A stretch of DNA of 12,762 bases from JAJPGZ01 sp041167105 (GTDB taxonomy: Bacteria > Verrucomicrobiota > Verrucomicrobiia > Chthoniobacterales > UBA10450). The stretch lies in contig JBEEGX010000135.1 in assembly GCA_041167105.1 (NCBI GenBank), forward strand, positions 1-12,762, in the 5' to 3' direction. Positions 1 to 6,901 of this stretch are shown in pieces. The notes below the pieces were generated by a model. It did no database searches, was not told the origin of the DNA, and saw only the letters and a program-made list of their open reading frames with translations. Position numbers and translations under genes: made by a program. Each line of letters starts with the position of its first letter. The first letter of the stretch is position 1.

Positions 1-588
1 TTTAATCACGCCGCACCCGGCAAAGCCGCGGCGCTCGCAGATTTTCTGAAACAGCCGGCGCCGAATACACCGATGCCCGGTCACGGGGCGTTGTTTCGCC
101 ATGAAGATGGCGCGCAATGGGATTACGTCGGCGTCCAGCACATGGGCACGAAAGCGACCGTCGAAGCGGCCGGAAATCCGCGCGGACCGAGCATGAGCGG
201 GTTGAGCGATTGGCATGAAGACACGTATGTGAACGGACCGTCGTGGGACCAATTCAGCAGCACACTCGGTCTCGGCGATAAAGACTCCGGCGCCATTTAT
301 GTCGTCTCGGTCTATCGCGCTGTTCCCGGAAAAGAAGATGCGCTCGAGAAATTTCTGAGCGAACCGCCGACGCCCGAAGACAAAGTTGCGGGCCAGATTT
401 TGATGCAACATCTCGAAGGCGCCGCCTGGCGTTATCTGCTCATCGTGCGTTACAAATCGATTCAGGATTACGCCGCGGGCACAGCCCACGCGCTCGAAGG
501 CATGAAGAAGACCGACTCGCCGTGGTTTCGTTTGCGCGACGTGGTCTCGTTCCACACCGACACGCTGACGGATCGCATCGCTCCGTAG
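1..588 (+). CDS. Duplicated alpha/beta-barrel-like domain protein (5' end missing)
   Basis: The reading frame is open from base 1 to the TAG at 586-588, so 195 codons are visible and the true start lies upstream; the ATG at 73 is internal. The visible protein holds two related units. The first runs from about residue 5 (APGKAAALADFLKQP, then a hydrophobic WDYVGVQHM strand) and the second from about residue 103 (VPGKEDALEKFLSEP, then WRYLLIVRY). This strand-helix-strand pattern, with a charged helix after PGK, resembles dimeric alpha-beta barrel (ferredoxin-like) proteins such as ABM, NIPSNAP or EthD domains. The resemblance is by pattern only. No catalytic residue or substrate can be named. 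No membrane segment is visible in this part. The gene ends just before a REP-like element. Confidence 0.75.
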   Translation, partial: FNHAAPGKAAALADFLKQPAPNTPMPGHGALFRHEDGAQWDYVGVQHMGTKATVEAAGNPRGPSMSGLSDWHEDTYVNGPSWDQFSSTLGLGDKDSGAIYVVSVYRAVPGKEDALEKFLSEPPTPEDKVAGQILMQHLEGAAWRYLLIVRYKSIQDYAAGTAHALEGMKKTDSPWFRLRDVVSFHTDTLTDRIAP

Positions 589-593
589 CGCGC

Positions 594-603
594 AAGATCG
601 ACA
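594..603 (-). repeat. Minus-strand copy of the TGTCGATCTT word, full 13-mer
   Basis: The + strand reads GCAAGATCGACAT at 592-604, the exact reverse complement of ATGTCGATCTTGC. It is the only full-length copy in the minus orientation and it is intergenic. Its last base, T604, is also the first base of the neighbouring REP-like double hairpin, so the two elements abut directly. Confidence 0.85.
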
Positions 604-660
604 TGTAGCCACGCGTCTGTGACGCGTCTGAAGATGACGGCTCATAGAGCCGTGGCTACA
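604..660. repeat. REP-like double-hairpin intergenic repeat
   Basis: The ends are a perfect 10-bp inverted repeat: TGTAGCCACG at 604-613 and CGTGGCTACA at 651-660. Inside are two further perfect 7-bp hairpins with 3-nt loops: ACGCGTC/GACGCGT (611-617 and 621-627) and ACGGCTC/GAGCCGT (637-643 and 647-653). The outer and inner stems share three bases at each end, so the element can fold as one long stem with two arms or as two separate hairpins. This layout resembles REP/BIME elements mobilised by RAYT transposases. No other copy and no RAYT gene is in the window. It could also end transcription of the upstream gene, but no T-run follows. Confidence 0.75.
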
Positions 661-670
661 TTGACGGCGC

Positions 671-1183
671 ATGCTGCCGTTGTCGTATCGCTCGCCGAAA
701 ACGGAAGTGCGCGAATCGCCCATTCACGGGCGCGGTTTGTTCGCAAACGCGAAGATCGACAAGGGCGAAGTCGTGCTCGTCAAAGGCGGACACATTTTGA
801 ATCGTGAGACATTGAAGCGCGAAATCCCGCCCTCGTTAGGCCCGGTCGAGATACAAATCGGTGATGATTTTTTTATCGCGCCCGTCAATCAGGAGGAGCG
901 CGAGTTGTCGATGTTGTATTCGAACCACAGTTGCGATGCGAATCTCGGAATGCGCGGCGAGATCACGTTCGTCGCCATGCGCGACATCGCCGCGGACGAG
1001 GAGCTGACGCACGATTGGTGCACGACCGATGACGACGACTACGAGGTGAAATGCAATTGTCGATCTTCCAACTGCCGCGGCACATTGACCGGAAAGGATT
1101 GGCAACGGCCCGAGCTTCAGAAAAAATACGCCGGCTATTTCTCCGCTTATCTCGTCGAGAAAATTGCGCACATGAAAAAATGA
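671..1183 (+). CDS. SET-domain protein-lysine methyltransferase
   Basis: A 170-residue protein made almost entirely of a SET domain. Visible landmarks in order are GRGLFA (about 21-26, the SAM-binding start of SET), YSNHSCDANL (about 83-92, the NHSCxPN-type pseudoknot core), EELTHDW (about 114-120) and a cysteine-rich post-SET tail CNCRSSNCRG (about 128-137) that probably holds zinc. SET enzymes move methyl groups from SAM to lysine side chains; the target here is unknown. The acidic run DDDD precedes the post-SET tail. The start at ATG 671 lies 10 nt after the REP-like element and has no clear Shine-Dalgarno; GTG 707 is a weaker alternative because it would cut close to the domain. The gene overlaps the next by ATGA (1180-1183), which suggests translational coupling. 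A TGTCGATCTT copy at 1058-1067 encodes part of the post-SET cysteine cluster. Confidence 0.85.
   Translation: MLPLSYRSPKTEVRESPIHGRGLFANAKIDKGEVVLVKGGHILNRETLKREIPPSLGPVEIQIGDDFFIAPVNQEERELSMLYSNHSCDANLGMRGEITFVAMRDIAADEELTHDWCTTDDDDYEVKCNCRSSNCRGTLTGKDWQRPELQKKYAGYFSAYLVEKIAHMKK
752..761 (-). repeat. Minus-strand TGTCGATCTT core inside the SET gene
   Basis: AAGATCGACA on the + strand, read in frame as Lys-Ile-Asp. It lacks the GC extension of the strong copies. Three of the five minus-oriented cores (752, 7253, 9407) encode KID with common codons, so these may be chance rather than members of the selected set. Confidence 0.5.
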
Positions 1184-1527
1184 AAACCCTTTTCCGCCGA
1201 GTTTTCCTAACTAGTCTCGCATTCGTTGTCATCGGCTGTGCCGAGGCGAAACCGAAACCCGCGAAGACAGCGGCAAAATCGACATCGTCGAAGTTCGAAG
1301 GCATCGGCCGCGTCGCTTATCATCGCGGCCAGCCGTGCGCCGCGCCCATCATGTTCGACTTTAACGTCGGCTTCGGCGAAAGAGTTTGGCTCGCGGCTGG
1401 ATTCAAAGACGAAAAAATCCTCGCCGACGCGGCCGCGCATCATCGGCGCGTGCGCGTCTTCGGAAATTGGCGGAATGATCACGGAGCGGCGTGTCGTTAC
1501 ATCAGCGTGACCAAGGTCGAGCCCTAA
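1180..1527 (+). CDS. Small lipoprotein of unknown function
   Basis: A 115-residue protein starting at ATG 1180, which overlaps the stop of the SET gene by ATGA. The frame is open further upstream, but the start at 1180 gives a clean export signal: MKTLFRR, a hydrophobic stretch, then the lipobox VIGC with the acceptor cysteine near residue 20. The mature part begins with a Lys/Ala/Pro linker and continues as a compact domain (FEGIGRVAYHRGQPCA... to VTKVEP) with two more cysteines (near residues 54 and 104) that could form a disulfide. The family is not recognised. It is predicted to sit in the periplasm anchored to a membrane by lipid. The next gene begins 6 nt after its stop, so the two are probably co-transcribed. 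Confidence 0.75.
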   Translation: MKTLFRRVFLTSLAFVVIGCAEAKPKPAKTAAKSTSSKFEGIGRVAYHRGQPCAAPIMFDFNVGFGERVWLAAGFKDEKILADAAAHHRRVRVFGNWRNDHGAACRYISVTKVEP

Positions 1528-1533
1528 CGAACC

Positions 1534-1875
1534 GTGTACGAACACCACTCGCATCATCTGCTGACACCGGCGCAATTCTTCAGGCGTTTCATTCGCCATG
1601 GATTAGTCGCCGCGGGAGCGATCGTGGTCGCGCTCGCCCTCGGCGTCGTCGGTTATCATTGCATCGCGCAGCTGCCGTGGGTCGATTCGTTGCTCAACGC
1701 ATCGATGATTCTCGGCGGCATGGGGCCGGTCGATCCGTTGCAGACGAACGCCGCGAAAATCTTCGCGTCATGCTACGCGCTCTTTTCCGGACTCATGTTC
1801 ATCGGCATCGCGAGTGTTTTGCTGGCGCCGTTTGTTCATCGCATGATGCATCGATTGCATTACGAACAGCGATGA
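1534..1875 (+). CDS. Small two-helix membrane protein, K+-channel-like topology
   Basis: A 113-residue protein starting at GTG 1534. It has two hydrophobic helices, around residues 26-45 (AAGAIVVALALGVVGYHCIA) and 82-104 (CYALFSGLMFIGIASVLLAPF region). Between them is a semi-polar loop, LLNASMILGGMGPVDPL. The helix - re-entrant-like loop - helix plan and the final amphipathic RMMHRLH recall two-transmembrane channel pore modules, but the canonical GYGD selectivity filter is absent and GGMGPVD stands at that place. It is therefore called a conserved-looking inner-membrane protein, not a proven channel. The histidine-rich N-terminus (YEHHSHH) could bind metal. It overlaps the next gene by ATGA at 1872-1875. 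Confidence 0.7.
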   Translation: MYEHHSHHLLTPAQFFRRFIRHGLVAAGAIVVALALGVVGYHCIAQLPWVDSLLNASMILGGMGPVDPLQTNAAKIFASCYALFSGLMFIGIASVLLAPFVHRMMHRLHYEQR

Positions 1876-2423
1876 AAGGTAGATGTCGATCTTGCGTGGT
1901 GTTCGCGCTGATGTTCTGCGCGACGCGCGCGATCGCCGGCAGTCTCAGTCTTGAAGCGCACGAGATTGGGACAAAGGACAGTTTCCAATCCCACTGGGAA
2001 GATTGGGGCAACTACGATCGCGACTACGCGCGCGGCAAACGCATCCTCGTCACCGTGCGCGATCTCTCACGCAAAGTCCCGCAATGCGACATCACCGTTT
2101 ATTTCATCGCGCGACCGGTGTTCGATGCGGAGCACCGGTTCATCTACGATCGCAAAGAATTTCCGGTGCGCTTTCGCGGCCGCATCGAAGTGGCCGGCCC
2201 GGTCGCGGCGAGCAATCTGCACGCGCGCATCGTCAATCTTGGCGGCTTCGCGCGTTACGGTCGCGGCGCGGAGATGGATGGCTGGATTGTGATCGGCGAA
2301 GTGAAAGGGCAAGTGTTCGACGTCAAAGCGTCCGGTCCGACGTTGCTCGAGATGGCAAAATCATCCGGCCTGCGCGACATGGAACGCGACTATTACGAAG
2401 CGCTCGACACCGGCCGGCATTGA
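1872..2423 (+). CDS. Secreted protein of unknown function
   Basis: A 183-residue protein from ATG 1872, overlapping the upstream stop by ATGA. The frame stays open for several hundred bases upstream, but those codons lie over two other genes and lack a sensible start. MKGRCRSCVVFALMFCATRAIAG reads as a signal peptide with cleavage near residue 23. The mature part carries WEDWGNYDRDYARGK, a beta-rich stretch (RILVTVRDL, CDITVYFIARPVF, RFRGRIEV) and an acidic, helical tail (DMERDYYEAL). No catalytic motif or named family is recognised; a beta-sandwich extracellular domain is a guess. Codons 5-8 (CRSC) are a full copy of the TGTCGATCTTGC word at 1884-1895. The gene is the last of a tight four-gene cluster. 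Confidence 0.72.
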   Translation: MKGRCRSCVVFALMFCATRAIAGSLSLEAHEIGTKDSFQSHWEDWGNYDRDYARGKRILVTVRDLSRKVPQCDITVYFIARPVFDAEHRFIYDRKEFPVRFRGRIEVAGPVAASNLHARIVNLGGFARYGRGAEMDGWIVIGEVKGQVFDVKASGPTLLEMAKSSGLRDMERDYYEALDTGRH

Positions 2424-2462
2424 CGATGCCGATCTTGCGCGGTCGTTAGGCGCAGCTCAAAT

Positions 2463-2467
2463 CGGAG
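2463..2467 (+). promoter_or_regulatory. Strong ribosome binding site of the TerC gene
   Basis: GGAGG lies 9 nt before ATG 2477. It is the clearest Shine-Dalgarno in the window; most other genes have weak or no such site. It fixes the TerC start. Confidence 0.8.
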
Positions 2468-2476
2468 GACAAAGTT

Positions 2477-3205
<729 letters not shown>

Positions 3206-3219
3206 CTTCCCCCTCCAAC

Positions 3220-4653
3220 TCAATACCGATAATGCTCGGTCTTAAACGGGCCTTCGACCGGCACGCCGAGATAATCGGCTTGCGCTTTCGAGAGTTTCGT
3301 CAGCTTCACGCCGATCTTTTCCAAGTGCAGACGCGCGACTTCTTCATCGAGTTTCTTCGACAAGACATAAACGCCGGGCTTGTAAGTCTCGCGATTTTTC
3401 CAGAGGTCGAGCTGCGCGAGGACTTGATTGGAAAACGAATTCGACATGACGAAACTCGGGTGGCCGGTGGCGTTGCCGAGATTCAATAGTCGACCTTCGG
3501 ACAGCAGAAAGACTTCGTGACCGTCCGGAAACGTGTACTTGTCGACCTGCGGTTTGATGTTCGTGCGCTTCACGCCTTTCGCGTTCTCCAACGCATCAAC
3601 TTGGATCTCATTATCGAAGTGGCCGATGTTTCCGACGACTGCCTGGTCTTTCATCTTCTCGATGTGCTCGAGACGAATGACGTCGGTGTTGCCGGTCGCG
3701 CTGATGTAAATGTCGCCGCGGCCTAACGTGTCCTCGATGGTCGTGACTTCGTATCCTTCCATCGCGGCTTGCAACGCGTTGATCGGATCGACCTCGGTCA
3801 CAATGACGCGCGCGCCCTGACCGCGAAGCGATTGCGCGCAACCTTTGCCGACGTCGCCATAGCCGCACACGACCGCGACTTTGCCGGCGATCATGACATC
3901 GAGCGCGCGATTCAATCCGTCGACTAACGAATGCCGGCAGCCGTAGAGATTATCGAACTTCGATTTCGTCACGCTGTCGTTCACGTTGATCGCGGGAACG
4001 AGCAGCTTGTTTTCCTGATGCATCTTGTAGAGACGATGCACGCCGGTCGTCGTTTCTTCCGAAACGCCGCGCCAGTCCTTCACCATCTCATGCCAGCGAT
4101 ATGGATTCTCGCGCTGAATTTCGCCTAACAAATCCTTGATCACCTGCTCTTCCTTCGATGTCGATCTTGTCTTGATCCAATCGCTGCCTTCTTCGAGCTC
4201 GTAACCTTTGTGAATGAGCAACGTCGCGTCGCCGCCATCATCGACGATGAGCTGCGGACCTTTGCCGTCGCCGTGCGAAAGCGCCTGATAAGTGCACCAC
4301 CAATATTCCTCGAGCGACTCGCCTTTCCATGCGAACACCGGCACGCCCGCTTTCGCGATCGCCGCCGCTGCGTGATCCTGGGTCGAAAAAATATTGCACG
4401 AGGCCCAGCGAACCGACGCGCCAAGATCGACAAGTGTCTCTATGAGCACCGCCGTCTGGATCGTCATGTGTAGCGAACCGGTGATGCGCACGTCCGCGAA
4501 CGGTTTGCTCGCCGCATATTTTTCGCGGATCGCCATCAACCCCGGCATTTCCTTTTCCGCGATCGAAATTTCTTTGCGGCCGAAATCTGCCAACGAAATG
4601 TCGGCGACTTTGTAATCCTCTTTAGTTTTGGTTTGTGTCGTTGTCGTGCTCAT
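3220..4653 (-). CDS. ahcY: Adenosylhomocysteinase (S-adenosyl-L-homocysteine hydrolase)
   Basis: A 477-residue NAD-dependent cytosolic enzyme that splits S-adenosylhomocysteine into adenosine and homocysteine and so relieves product inhibition of methyltransferases. Visible landmarks are the N-terminal substrate domain (GSLHMTIQTAVLIETL, 59-74; SCNIFSTQDHAAAAI, 85-99), the catalytic Asp region DDGGDATLL (138-145), the NVNDSVTKSKFDN segment (223-235), the Rossmann loop GYGDVGKG (264-271), GNIGHFDNEI (341-350) and the C-terminal KTEHYRY that reaches the partner's NAD site. An extra segment near 153-200 marks the long form of the family. The start at 4653 lies 4 nt after the metK stop, so both probably share one mRNA controlled from the 5861-5922 region. 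No good ribosome binding site is seen, consistent with coupled translation. Confidence 0.97.
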   Translation of the reverse strand: MSTTTTQTKTKEDYKVADISLADFGRKEISIAEKEMPGLMAIREKYAASKPFADVRITGSLHMTIQTAVLIETLVDLGASVRWASCNIFSTQDHAAAAIAKAGVPVFAWKGESLEEYWWCTYQALSHGDGKGPQLIVDDGGDATLLIHKGYELEEGSDWIKTRSTSKEEQVIKDLLGEIQRENPYRWHEMVKDWRGVSEETTTGVHRLYKMHQENKLLVPAINVNDSVTKSKFDNLYGCRHSLVDGLNRALDVMIAGKVAVVCGYGDVGKGCAQSLRGQGARVIVTEVDPINALQAAMEGYEVTTIEDTLGRGDIYISATGNTDVIRLEHIEKMKDQAVVGNIGHFDNEIQVDALENAKGVKRTNIKPQVDKYTFPDGHEVFLLSEGRLLNLGNATGHPSFVMSNSFSNQVLAQLDLWKNRETYKPGVYVLSKKLDEEVARLHLEKIGVKLTKLSKAQADYLGVPVEGPFKTEHYRY

Positions 4654-4657
4654 AAAG

Positions 4658-5860
4658 TTATTTCGCCGCCTTTTTTAACTCAGCGGCTTTGGTGGTTGAT
4701 TCCCAAGTGATGTCCGGATCATCGATCTTTCCGAAGTGGCCGTAGTTCGTTGTCTTGGAATAAATCGGGCGGAGCAGATTGAGCTGCTCGACGATTGCGG
4801 CCGGTTTGAAACTGAATGTCGATCTTACCGCTCGTTCGATTTTGTCTTCATCGACCGTGTGCGTGCCGAACGTGTCGATGTGAACGCTGAGCGGCTCGGG
4901 GTGACCGATAGCGTAAGCAAATTGAATCTCGCATTTCGATGCGAGACCGGACGCGACCACATTCTTGGCGACCCAACGTCCCATGTAAGCCGCGCTGCGA
5001 TCAACCTTGCTCGGATCTTTTCCGGAAAACGCGCCGCCGCCATGGCGTCCCATGCCGCCATAACTGTCGACAATAATTTTCCGACCCGTTAGGCCGGTGT
5101 CGCCCTGCGGTCCGCCGACGACGAAAGTTCCAGTCGGGTTGATCAGGAACTGCGTTTCATCGTTGAGCATTTCCTTCGGCAAAACTTTGCGAATGATTTC
5201 TTCGATGATGAAGCTGCGAATCTCGGAATGCTTCACGTCTTTTGCGTGCTGCGTTGAAACGACGACGCAAGAAATGCCGACCGGTTTGCCGTCGTCGTAA
5301 ATGACCGAGACCTGCGACTTCGCATCCGGCCGGAGCCACGGAACCTTGCCGCTTTTGCGCACGCGCGTGAGCTCGCGGCCTAACCGATGCGCGAACATGA
5401 TCGGCGCTGGCATGAGCTCCGGCGTTTCGTCGCTCGCGTAACCGAACATCAATCCCTGGTCGCCGGCGCCTTGTTCGGCCGTGTCTTTTCCTTCGACTGC
5501 GCGTGCGTCGACGCCTTGCGCGATGTCGGGCGATTGGCGCGTGATGATGTTCTGGATGTCGATCTTGTCCGCGTGAAAAACGTCGTCGTCGTTCACGTAA
5601 CCGATCTCGCGCACGCAATCGCGCACGATTTTGGAGATCGGAACGACCGTTTCGAGCGCACGATCTTCCGCCAGATTCGGAAGCGTAATTTCGCCGCCAA
5701 CAATGACGGTATGACTCTTCGCATACGTTTCGCACGCGACACGACTATGTCGATCTTGCGCGAGGCAGGCGTCGAGCACCGCGTCGGAAATGGTGTCGCA
5801 AACTTTATCGGGATGACCTTCGCCGACCGATTCGGAAGAAAAAATATAACGTCGTGACAT
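4658..5860 (-). CDS. metK: S-adenosylmethionine synthase (methionine adenosyltransferase)
   Basis: A 400-residue enzyme that makes SAM from methionine and ATP in the cytosol. Visible motifs are SSESVGEGHPDKVCD (8-22), the signature GAGDQGLMFGY (131-141), GGGAFSGKDPSKVDRSAAY (274-292, phosphate and metal binding) and GHPEPLSVHIDTFGT (319-333). Length is normal for bacterial MetK. The frame stays open far upstream to about 6346, but those residues lie over the divergent regulator and have no MetK similarity. Starting at ATG 5860 (MSRRYIFSSES) matches the family. ATG 5900 (MIGQYVDRS) is an alternative that would place the palindromic operator inside the coding region, so it is rejected. First gene of the metK-ahcY pair. 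Three TGTCGATCTT copies lie on the opposite strand within it. Confidence 0.97.
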   Translation of the reverse strand: MSRRYIFSSESVGEGHPDKVCDTISDAVLDACLAQDRHSRVACETYAKSHTVIVGGEITLPNLAEDRALETVVPISKIVRDCVREIGYVNDDDVFHADKIDIQNIITRQSPDIAQGVDARAVEGKDTAEQGAGDQGLMFGYASDETPELMPAPIMFAHRLGRELTRVRKSGKVPWLRPDAKSQVSVIYDDGKPVGISCVVVSTQHAKDVKHSEIRSFIIEEIIRKVLPKEMLNDETQFLINPTGTFVVGGPQGDTGLTGRKIIVDSYGGMGRHGGGAFSGKDPSKVDRSAAYMGRWVAKNVVASGLASKCEIQFAYAIGHPEPLSVHIDTFGTHTVDEDKIERAVRSTFSFKPAAIVEQLNLLRPIYSKTTNYGHFGKIDDPDITWESTTKAAELKKAAK

Positions 5861-5873
5861 GCGGGCAAAAAGA

Positions 5874-5897
5874 GATCGGTCAACATATTGACCGATC
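5874..5897. promoter_or_regulatory. Palindromic operator between metK and the ArsR-methyltransferase gene
   Basis: A perfect inverted repeat: GATCGGTCAA (5874-5883), spacer CATA, TTGACCGATC (5888-5897). It lies in the 62-nt divergent spacer, 13 bp from the metK start and 25 bp from the regulator start. Perfect 10-bp arms in such a short spacer beside an ArsR-type gene strongly suggest its binding site. The right arm supplies the TTGACC that looks like a -35 box of the regulator gene, which would give autorepression, and the site lies just downstream of the likely metK start of transcription. Binding by the neighbouring protein is inference. Confidence 0.75.
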
Positions 5898-5917
5898 ATG
5901 ATACGTAGATGTATCGT
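5888..5917 (+). promoter_or_regulatory. Putative promoter of the ArsR-methyltransferase gene
   Basis: TTGACC at 5888-5893 and TATCGT at 5912-5917 are 18 bp apart, resembling a sigma-70 promoter (5/6 and 4/6 matches). Transcription would then begin around 5923-5925, at the GTG start codon itself, which predicts a leaderless or nearly leaderless mRNA. The -35 box is inside the operator. Confidence 0.4.
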
Positions 5918-5938
5918 TTCGGGTGGCAATCGCGTCAA
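5910..5938 (-). promoter_or_regulatory. Putative metK promoter (leftward)
   Basis: On the minus strand TTGACG (5938-5933) is followed after 17 bp by GATACA (5915-5910). The -10 match is poor (3/6); TATCAT at 5904-5899 is a better -10 but has no partner at standard spacing. Either choice starts transcription just before or inside the palindrome at 5874-5897. Confidence 0.3.
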
Positions 5939-6855
5939 CTGTAAATTTGCTCCGGCTTTTGGCTGATGAAACGCGGCTGCGTTTGCTCGTTTTGCTGCAA
6001 GACGAAGAGCTGTCCGTCGCCGAGCTGCAGGAAATTCTCGGGATGGGGCAGTCCCGTATTTCGAGTCATCTCGCGCAATTGAAACGCGCGGGCGTGGTCG
6101 ATGATCGCCGTTCCGGAAAAAATGTTTACTACGGCCCGGCCAAGGCGTCGGCCAAAGCCGAACGCATTCGTGAGATGGTGCGCGTGCTCGCGCGCGAGCT
6201 GCCGGAGATTTCGCGTGACCGCAATGCGCTGAAACTGGTGTTGCGCAAACGTCAGGATAAAGCGCGAGAATATTTCGACGAGCTGGCGGGCAAATTCGGA
6301 CGCAGTTACGTGCCGGGGCGTTCGTGGCAGGCATTGGCGCATGCATTGATTCCGCTGATTCCGGCGGGAGTGATTGTCGATCTTGGCGCGGGCGAGGGAA
6401 CGCTTTCGCAATTGCTCGCGAGCAACGCGCGCAAAGTCATCGCGATCGATAGTTCGCCGAAGATGGTCGAGTTCGGATCGAAACTGGCGCGCAAACACGG
6501 CTTCAAGAATCTCGAGTACAGACTCGGCGACATCGAATCTCCGCCGATGGAAAAAGGAATTGTCGATCTTGCAATATTTTCGCAGGCGCTGCATCACGCC
6601 ATTCATCCCGAGCGCGCGATCGCCGGGGCTCATCGCATGTTAAAAAAGAACGGCCGCGTCATGATTCTCGATTTGCTCGCGCATCGTTTCGAAAAGGCGC
6701 GCGAATTGTACGCCGATCACTGGCTTGGCTTCAGCGAAGTGAAATTGCAGGAGCTGCTCGACCACGCCGGCTTCAAAGAAATCGATGTCCGCGTGGTTTC
6801 GCGCGAAAGGCAAAGTCCGCATTTCCAGACTGTCTTCGCGACGGCCGTGAAATAG
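5923..6855 (+). CDS. ArsR-type HTH fused to SAM-methyltransferase fold, SahR-like regulator
   Basis: A 310-residue two-domain protein. Residues 1-75 are a winged HTH of ArsR type (LLADETRLRLLVLL, SVAELQEILGMGQSRISSHLAQLKRAG, then the wing DDRRSGKNVYYG). The cysteine metal site of arsenic or zinc sensors is absent. Residues about 130-250 are a class I methyltransferase fold: VDLGAGEG (152-159, motif I), IAIDSS with D176 ending beta-2, and LGDIE (202-206). Divergent from metK-ahcY across a perfect palindrome, it fits SahR-type regulators, which are described in Proteobacteria as repressors of SAM-cycle genes that respond to S-adenosylhomocysteine through such a domain. Effector and regulon here are inference. 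The GTG 5923 start is forced by a stop just upstream (TGA 5899); TTG 5947 is possible but would trim the HTH. Copies of TGTCGATCTT at 6375 and 6561 encode VDL in the methyltransferase part. Confidence 0.88.
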   Translation: MAIASTVNLLRLLADETRLRLLVLLQDEELSVAELQEILGMGQSRISSHLAQLKRAGVVDDRRSGKNVYYGPAKASAKAERIREMVRVLARELPEISRDRNALKLVLRKRQDKAREYFDELAGKFGRSYVPGRSWQALAHALIPLIPAGVIVDLGAGEGTLSQLLASNARKVIAIDSSPKMVEFGSKLARKHGFKNLEYRLGDIESPPMEKGIVDLAIFSQALHHAIHPERAIAGAHRMLKKNGRVMILDLLAHRFEKARELYADHWLGFSEVKLQELLDHAGFKEIDVRVVSRERQSPHFQTVFATAVK

Positions 6856-6870
6856 ACTTCCGCCTGAACA

Positions 6871-6882
6871 TGTCGATCTTGC
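6871..6882 (+). repeat. Intergenic copy of TGTCGATCTTGC
   Basis: A full copy of the 12-base word, preceded by A (13-mer match), in the 46-nt gap between the regulator and the TPR gene. It cannot be explained by protein coding. Confidence 0.85.
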
Positions 6883-6901
6883 AGTTGTCTCACGCTGAAC
6901 G

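Noticed and set aside
1051..1179. Longer start for the lipoprotein
   Set aside because: It overlaps the SET gene and buries the lipobox; the ATGA overlap at 1180 is a natural start.
1491..1871. Longer start for the secreted protein at 1872
   Set aside because: The upstream codons overlap the two-helix membrane protein entirely and would destroy the signal peptide.
2424..2476. Mn2+ riboswitch (yybP-ykoY) before the TerC gene
   Set aside because: The gap is only 53 nt and contains a near-copy of the word, a GTTAGGC word and a ribosome site, with no suitable stems.
3206..3219. Bidirectional terminator between TerC and ahcY
   Set aside because: Only 14 nt, with no inverted repeat visible.
5861..6346. 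N-terminal extension of metK of about 160 residues
   Set aside because: The frame is open, but it lies over the regulator and the operator, has an unstructured Arg/Pro/Ala-rich composition and no MetK similarity; MetK proteins begin at the MSRRYIFSSES position.
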